Of a DNA stretch of 64,000 nt, positions 60,070 through 64,000 are shown piece after piece. Each line of letters begins with the position of its first letter. Positions within the stretch are counted from its first letter, which is position 1. A program made the position numbers and the translations under genes. Below the pieces are notes generated by a model. It worked only from the letters and a program-made list of their open reading frames with translations, had not been told where the DNA came from and searched no databases. Source of the stretch: DASYTH01 sp036002505 (GTDB taxonomy: Bacteria; Actinomycetota; Actinomycetes; Mycobacteriales; Pseudonocardiaceae); NCBI RefSeq assembly GCF_036002505.1, contig NZ_DASYTH010000230.1, positions 17,537 through 81,536 on the forward strand. The letters are read 5' to 3'.

Positions 60070-60432
60070 CCACCGCCCCGGGGCATCCCACTTTCTGCTT
60101 CGCACCCTGCACGTCTCCGCACCCTGTGGCGCCAACACCTGTCGGCTGTGCACCCTTTCTTCTTCGGCTGCCGCGGCGCGCGCGGGTAGGGCAGGGCGAC
60201 CGCCCTGCCCGCGCCTTGGCGCGCCCAGGGGTCGCAGAGGCTCCGGGGTCAAGGGTCGCCGCGCCCCCTTTCCAGGTCCCCCAACCTAATATGGGCTGGC
60301 GCGGCGATCGCGCAGCGACGCGACGAAGGAGCGCCCTTGAGGCCGGAGAGGCGACCCCGCACAATGCGCGCCGCGGCCCACCCCCAACACCCCAAGGCGC
60401 AGCACCTTGCGCCGAACCCCAATGGGCAGACC
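60070..60432. other. Intergenic region holding the right inverted repeat
   Basis: There is no credible gene. The first 100 bp after the HNH stop show C-rich strings (CACCCTGCACG, CACCCTGTGG, CACCCTTTC) with no clear role. The inverted repeat occupies 60173-60378. About 55 bp then remain before the end of the convergent secreted-protein gene. Confidence 0.6.
60173..60378. repeat. Right ~205-bp inverted repeat arm flanking the HNH gene
   Basis: It reads GCGGCGCGCGCGGGTAGGGC, then GGCAGGGCGA-CCGCCCTGCC... in mirror order to the left arm, CCAGGGGTCGCAGAGGCTCC, GGTCAAGGGTCGCCGCGCC, GGCTGGCGCGGCGATCGC, and ends CCCCGCACAATGCGCGCCGC. It matches the inverted left arm along its full length, with differences near 60290-60345. 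Confidence 0.85.
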
Positions 60433-60819
60433 TCAGCAGCGCGGACAGTTGTTGAGGATGCGCCAGGTGAAGCCGACGGTATTGCTGGCCCCCGCGGTAT
60501 CCCTCGCCGTGACGGTGGTGGGGAGCGTGCCGGGAGCGCCGAAGACATCACCGGAAATCAAACCTGTCGCGGAATTGATCGTCAGCCCGGGTGGGAGCGC
60601 GACGGCTGACCAGGTGTACGGCGGGACTCCACCGGTCGCGGTCATCTGCAGGCTGTCCGGGTGATCCTGCTGGCTGGTTTGCGGGCCGGGGTTGTTGACG
60701 ATCAGCGCCGCTGACAGCCCGCTTCCGCTGCTCGGTTCGGCGGACGCCGGGGGAACGGCGCCGGCCAGCATCAGCGCTGTGACGAGCAGGCTGAGGAACG
60801 GGATCAAATGGCGGGTCAT
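60433..60819 (-). CDS. Small secreted protein with putative Ig (He_PIG-like) domain
   Basis: A 128-residue exported protein. A signal peptide (MTRHLIPFLSLLVTALMLAGAVPPASA) precedes one immunoglobulin-like module with the hallmark ATGGVPPYTWSAVALPPGLTINSATGLISGDVFGAPGTLPTTVTARDTAGA. The C-terminal NNCPRC has two cysteines. Single He_PIG domains usually act as spacers or binding modules, so this is likely a small surface or matrix protein of unknown role. Confidence 0.8.
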   Translation of the reverse strand: MTRHLIPFLSLLVTALMLAGAVPPASAEPSSGSGLSAALIVNNPGPQTSQQDHPDSLQMTATGGVPPYTWSAVALPPGLTINSATGLISGDVFGAPGTLPTTVTARDTAGASNTVGFTWRILNNCPRC

Positions 60820-60837
60820 GAGGGAAGTATGGCGGTT

Positions 60838-61476
60838 TTACTCGACGACGAACCACACGCCGACACAAGGATCAGTACCGTCGTTTCGGTAGCTGTGCGG
60901 CGTGGTCGACTCGAAGGATATGGAGTCCCCAGCCGCCAGCGACATCCCCTCGAAGCCCAGCGTCAGGGTCAGCTCGCCGCTGATGATGTAGCCGAACTCC
61001 GTCCCGGGGTGGCGCATGAGGCCGCCGGCGCTGGCGGAGGTGCCGGCGGGTGGGTAGGTGACGAGGAGGAAGTCCACCGAGTGCGGCGGCAACTCCCCCA
61101 GACGTTCCCAGATCACGCCGGTGTCGAGGACCAGGGCCTGGCGGTCTTCGGGGTGGACGACGGGGCCGATGCGGCGGCCGCGGGACGAACCCAGCGCTTG
61201 CAACACGGTGGTGGGTGGAGTGGGGTCGCCGGCGACGCGGGAGGGGGTTTGGGCGTCGCGGAGAGCGGCGTCGAAGACCTCTTGGATCGACACGCCGAGT
61301 GCGGAGGTGATGGCATACAACGTGCTGACGGAGGGTTGGCTTTTGCCGGTTTCGATCTGGGAGATCATGCTGGCGGAGACGCCGACCTGGGCGGCGAGGG
61401 TCCGGAGGCTGACGCCGCGGGACACGCGCTCCTCGCGGATGCGCTCGCCCAGCGACGGTAGGTCGGACGCGGCCAT
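60838..61476 (-). CDS. XRE-family regulator with C-terminal cupin domain
   Basis: A 212-residue regulator. The N-terminal HTH is LGERIREERVSRGVSLRTLAAQVGVSASMISQIETGKSQPSVSTLYAITSALGVSI. The C-terminal cupin has GGLMRHPGTEFGYIISGELTLTLGFEGMSLAAGDSISFESTTPHSYRNDGTDP. GGAGG precedes ATG 61476. This PuuR/SutR-like architecture commonly controls amine, amino acid or small-acid catabolism. It is divergent from the M24-E1 alpha genes, which are its probable targets. Confidence 0.9.
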   Translation of the reverse strand: MAASDLPSLGERIREERVSRGVSLRTLAAQVGVSASMISQIETGKSQPSVSTLYAITSALGVSIQEVFDAALRDAQTPSRVAGDPTPPTTVLQALGSSRGRRIGPVVHPEDRQALVLDTGVIWERLGELPPHSVDFLLVTYPPAGTSASAGGLMRHPGTEFGYIISGELTLTLGFEGMSLAAGDSISFESTTPHSYRNDGTDPCVGVWFVVE

Positions 61477-61621
61477 CGCACCTCCAGTGTGCAGCGAAAC
61501 TGCACGCATTATGCGCCAGGAACGTCGGATGTTAAGTGTCACTTGACGGGCGTGGAGCCCCGGTTTACGGTCGGCCGTACGCGAGCGATCCCCCCGACGA
61601 TGCCGGATCGAGGTGTCCCGG

Positions 61622-62953
61622 ATGGCCATCCGCACCTACGGGCCGAACGCGGTCGACTGGGAGCAGAGGATAGACCTCGAGCGGCTCCGGACCGACCGGT
61701 TGCGGCGGCTCAACGAGACCCTGGAGCGGTCCGAGCTGGGCGCGCTGCTGACGTTCGACTTCGCCAACATCCGTTATACGACCGCCACGCACATCGGTAC
61801 GTGGGCGATGGACAAGCTGATCCGGTTCGCCCTGCTGCCGCGTGGGGGCGAGCCCATCGTGTGGGACTTCGGTTCGGCGGCGCGGCACCACCAGCTGTAC
61901 AACCCGTGGCTGGACGGGGAGAAACGGGCCCGGGCGGGGATTTCCACGCTGCGCGGGGCGTTCCACCCGGAGGCGGGCATCGCCGAGGAGGTGGCCAGGA
62001 AGGTCGCCGCGGAACTCGCCGAGCACGGGCTGGCCGGCGAGCCGGTCGGGGTGGATCTGGTGGAGATGCCGATCCTGATGGCCCTGCAGGAAAAGGGTCT
62101 GACCATTGTGGACGGTCAGCAGACGTTCCTGGAGGCCCGGAAGATCAAGACGCCGGACGAGATCTCCTTGCTGGCTCAGGCCTGCTCGATGGTCGACGCC
62201 GCTTATGAGGAGCTGTACGGGTTCCTGCGCCCGGGCGTGCGGGAGAACGAGTGCGTGGGGCTGGTCAGCAAGGTGCTCTACGAGCTGGGCAGCGAGTACG
62301 TGGAGGGGGTCAACGCGATCTCCGGGGAGCGCTGCTCGCCGCACCCGCACGTCTACTCCGACCGGATCATCCGGCCCGGCGACCCGGCGTTCTTCGACAT
62401 CCTGCACAGCCACATGGGCTACCGCACCTGCTACTACCGCTGCTTCGCGGTCGGCAGCGCGTCGGTTGCCATGCGCGACGCCTACATCCGCTGCCGGGAG
62501 TACATGGACCAGGCGATCGCGCTGGTCCGGCCCGGCGCCACCACCGCGGACATCGTGTCGGTGTGGCCGCGGGCGGAGGAGTTCGGCTTCGCCAACGAGG
62601 AGGCGGCGTTCGCGCTGCAGTACGGGCACGGCGTCGGGCTGTCCATCTGGGAGAAACCCATCTTCTCGAGACTGGTGTCGCTCGATCACCCCGAGACGCT
62701 CGAGGAGGGCATGCTCTTCGCGCTGGAGACCTACTGGCCGGCCGACGACGGCTGGTCCGCGGCCCGGATCGAGGAGGAGGTCGTGGTCACCGCGAACGGC
62801 TGCGAGGTGATCACGAAGTTCCCGGCCGAGGAGTTGCTGGTGGCCGGGCGCAAGTACTGGACGGCCGGCGGCGCGCTGAACACCTTGCGGGAGGCGCAGT
62901 CCCACCTCAACACCGACAAGAACGGCGCTGGACCCGATGGACGTGTCTACTAA
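61622..62953 (+). CDS. M24 (pita-bread) peptidase-like protein with altered metal site
   Basis: A 443-residue protein of the M24/aminopeptidase P superfamily, a group that also includes creatinase and DMSP lyase DddP. ATG 61622 has GAGG 8 nt upstream. FFDILHSHMGYRTCYYRCFAVG gives the first metal Asp near 259, but the second Asp position is Cys (near 270). His in QYGHGVGLSIWEKP and Glu in EEGMLFALETYW and IEEEVVVT remain. The changed ligand argues against ordinary dimetal peptidase activity. It overlaps the E1 alpha gene by 17 bp. Confidence 0.8.
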   Translation: MAIRTYGPNAVDWEQRIDLERLRTDRLRRLNETLERSELGALLTFDFANIRYTTATHIGTWAMDKLIRFALLPRGGEPIVWDFGSAARHHQLYNPWLDGEKRARAGISTLRGAFHPEAGIAEEVARKVAAELAEHGLAGEPVGVDLVEMPILMALQEKGLTIVDGQQTFLEARKIKTPDEISLLAQACSMVDAAYEELYGFLRPGVRENECVGLVSKVLYELGSEYVEGVNAISGERCSPHPHVYSDRIIRPGDPAFFDILHSHMGYRTCYYRCFAVGSASVAMRDAYIRCREYMDQAIALVRPGATTADIVSVWPRAEEFGFANEEAAFALQYGHGVGLSIWEKPIFSRLVSLDHPETLEEGMLFALETYWPADDGWSAARIEEEVVVTANGCEVITKFPAEELLVAGRKYWTAGGALNTLREAQSHLNTDKNGAGPDGRVY

Positions 62954-63947
62954 GGACGCCCCGCTCACCGGCCAGGCGTCCGAGCTGCTCGACCTCTACC
63001 TCCGGATCGCGGTGATCCGGCGTACCGAGAAGGCCGCGCACGACCTGTTCCTCGCCGGGCTGGTGAAGGGCACCACGCACCTGGCCGCGGGGCAGGAGGC
63101 GGTCGCCGTCGGAGCGGCCGCGGCGTTGCGGGCGGACGACTACGTGTTCGCCACCTACCGGGGGCACCATCACGCGATCGCCCGCGGCGCCACCCCGGAG
63201 GAGTGTCTGGCCGAGCTGATGAGCAAGGCCACCGGGCTGTGCAAGGCCAAGGGCGGGTCCATGCACCTGACCAAGGCCTCGCACAACATGCTGGGCTCCT
63301 ACGCCATCGTCGGCTCGCACCTGCCGATGGCCGCCGGCGCGGCGTGGTCGGCCCAGCTGCGCGGCACGGATCAGGTGGCGGTGGCGTTCTTCGGCGACGG
63401 CGCGACGAACATCGGCGCGTTCCACGAGGCGCTGAACCTCGCCGTGGTGTGGAAGCTGCCAGCGATCTTCGTCTGCGAGAACAACCTCTACATGGAGTAC
63501 ACACCGATCGCGTCGGTGACCGCGGTGAAGGACCCGGCCGCCGGGCGCGCCGGCGCCTACGGGATCCCGGCCGAGATCGTGGACGGCAACGACGTGCTCG
63601 CCGTCCGGGACGCCGTGCGCACCGCGGTCACGCGGGCCCGGGCCGGCGGCGGGCCGAGCCTGATCGAGGCCATGACCTACCGGCACTACGGCCACAGCCG
63701 CACCGACCCGGCCAAGTACCGGCCCGAGGAGGAGCTGCGCAGCTGGCTCGAACGCGACCCGCTCATCCTTGCACGAGCTCACCTTCGCCGGCTGGACGTG
63801 CCCGACGAGGTGGCCGGCCAGGCCGACGAGGAAGCCGCCAGGATCGTCGCCGACGCCATCGCCGCGGCCAAGGCGGCGCCCGAAGCCGACCCCAGCGAGG
63901 CGTTCACGGACGTGTGGGCCGACGGGAGCGCGGCATGGCGGACGTGA
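62937..63947 (+). CDS. TPP-dependent dehydrogenase E1 component, alpha subunit
   Basis: A 336-residue protein of the pyruvate/acetoin/branched-chain 2-oxo acid dehydrogenase E1 alpha family. TYRGHHHAIARG, LCKAKGGSMHLTKASHNMLGSYAIVGSHLPMAAGAA and the thiamine-diphosphate motif GDGATNIGAFHEALNLAVVWKLPAIFVCENN are present. The ending FTDVWADGSAAWRT is typical. SMHLTKASHNMLGSYAIVG favours the acetoin-type branch. An E1 beta partner should follow. ATG 63935 opens a frame that stays open to the window edge, but repeat P6 begins within it. Confidence 0.9.
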   Translation: MDVSTKDAPLTGQASELLDLYLRIAVIRRTEKAAHDLFLAGLVKGTTHLAAGQEAVAVGAAAALRADDYVFATYRGHHHAIARGATPEECLAELMSKATGLCKAKGGSMHLTKASHNMLGSYAIVGSHLPMAAGAAWSAQLRGTDQVAVAFFGDGATNIGAFHEALNLAVVWKLPAIFVCENNLYMEYTPIASVTAVKDPAAGRAGAYGIPAEIVDGNDVLAVRDAVRTAVTRARAGGGPSLIEAMTYRHYGHSRTDPAKYRPEEELRSWLERDPLILARAHLRRLDVPDEVAGQADEEAARIVADAIAAAKAAPEADPSEAFTDVWADGSAAWRT

Positions 63948-63949
63948 AG

Positions 63950-64000
63950 TGCGATGAATGCGTCTTTCCTCACGCCGGACGCGAGGAAAGACGCATTCAT
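63950..64000. repeat. Palindromic repeat P6 (cut by window end)
   Basis: TGCGATGAATGCGTCTTTCC, CTCACGCCGG and the inverted copy GGAAAGACGCATTCAT up to the last base. It is the same design as P5, with the same TGCGATGAA end, and starts 3 bp after the E1 alpha stop. Confidence 0.85.

Larger units (their letters stand above)
58543..60378. mobile_element. Putative element: HNH endonuclease gene between ~200-bp inverted repeats
   Basis: The left arm (58543-58737), a single DUF222/HNH gene and the right arm (60173-60378) form an 1836-bp unit. There is no transposase. I cannot see an obvious target-site duplication: sequence outside the arms is AAATAGGTTTAG on the left and CCACCCCCAACACC on the right. 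The unit could be moved by a recombinase in trans, spread by endonuclease-stimulated gene conversion, or be a relic. Confidence 0.55.

Noticed and set aside
58543..60378. Insertion sequence with its own transposase
   Set aside because: The single internal gene has a DUF222/HNH architecture, not a DDE, HUH or serine/tyrosine recombinase, and I see no clear target-site duplication at the arm ends.

Overview
The window is very GC-rich, with GTG and TTG starts, many ATGA/GTGA stop-start overlaps, an Lsr2 nucleoid protein, paired XRE-DUF5753/DUF397 genes, CebR-type and DasR-type operator sequences and secreted CBM2 enzymes. This points to a soil actinomycete. I infer a member of the Pseudonocardiales, perhaps Amycolatopsis-like, because many genes end in the same kind of palindromic repeat. 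I see no rRNA, tRNA, CRISPR array, prophage or classical insertion sequence.

Layout. 0-5 kb: the 5' part of a CheB methylesterase, small conserved proteins, an XRE/DUF397 pair and a secreted subtilase. 5-15 kb: housekeeping and catabolic genes, including two transporters or membrane proteins, a three-gene nitrile hydratase/thiocyanate hydrolase-like set with a split beta chain, a GH13 alpha-glucosidase, a GH3 NagZ-like enzyme behind a DasR-like box, and a frameshifted methyltransferase. 15-18 kb: a 14-TM drug exporter and a NarL-type response regulator. 18-27 kb: a full type IV pilus operon (CpaE/TadZ-like ATPase, PilA, PilT, PilB, PilC, two minor prepilins, a PilX-like protein) with a convergent prepilin peptidase. 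27-28 kb: lsr2, with a repeat-built inverted element on each side. 28-34 kb: an ECF sigma/anti-sigma pair facing a row of DUF4142, DUF1996, ferric-reductase-like, ferredoxin and ferredoxin-reductase genes, which I read as a candidate envelope redox module.

34-41 kb: two tandem stand-alone condensation-domain proteins (the first behind a DasR-like box), a second GH13 enzyme, an LLM-flavin/hemerythrin fusion and its HxlR regulator. 41-58.5 kb: a plant-polysaccharide island with a large secreted PKD protein, two tandem SGNH/CE3-CBM2 esterases, an alditol oxidase, an operon of GH3, Gfo/Idh/MocA and DUF6807 genes, two sugar ABC permeases, a GH6 cellulase, a GH10 xylanase and a LacI regulator. Perfect CebR-type boxes precede the first esterase and the cellulase. 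A different shared palindrome, TCTTCCGGAAGA-like, precedes GH3, the permeases and the xylanase, which suggests separate cellulose and xylan regulons.

58.5-60.4 kb: a DUF222/HNH endonuclease gene lying between two ~200 bp imperfect inverted repeats, the best candidate for a mobile or endonuclease-linked element here. 60.4-64 kb: a small secreted Ig-like protein, then an XRE-cupin regulator divergent from an M24-peptidase-like protein with an altered metal site and a TPP-dependent E1 alpha subunit. The window ends inside another palindromic repeat.
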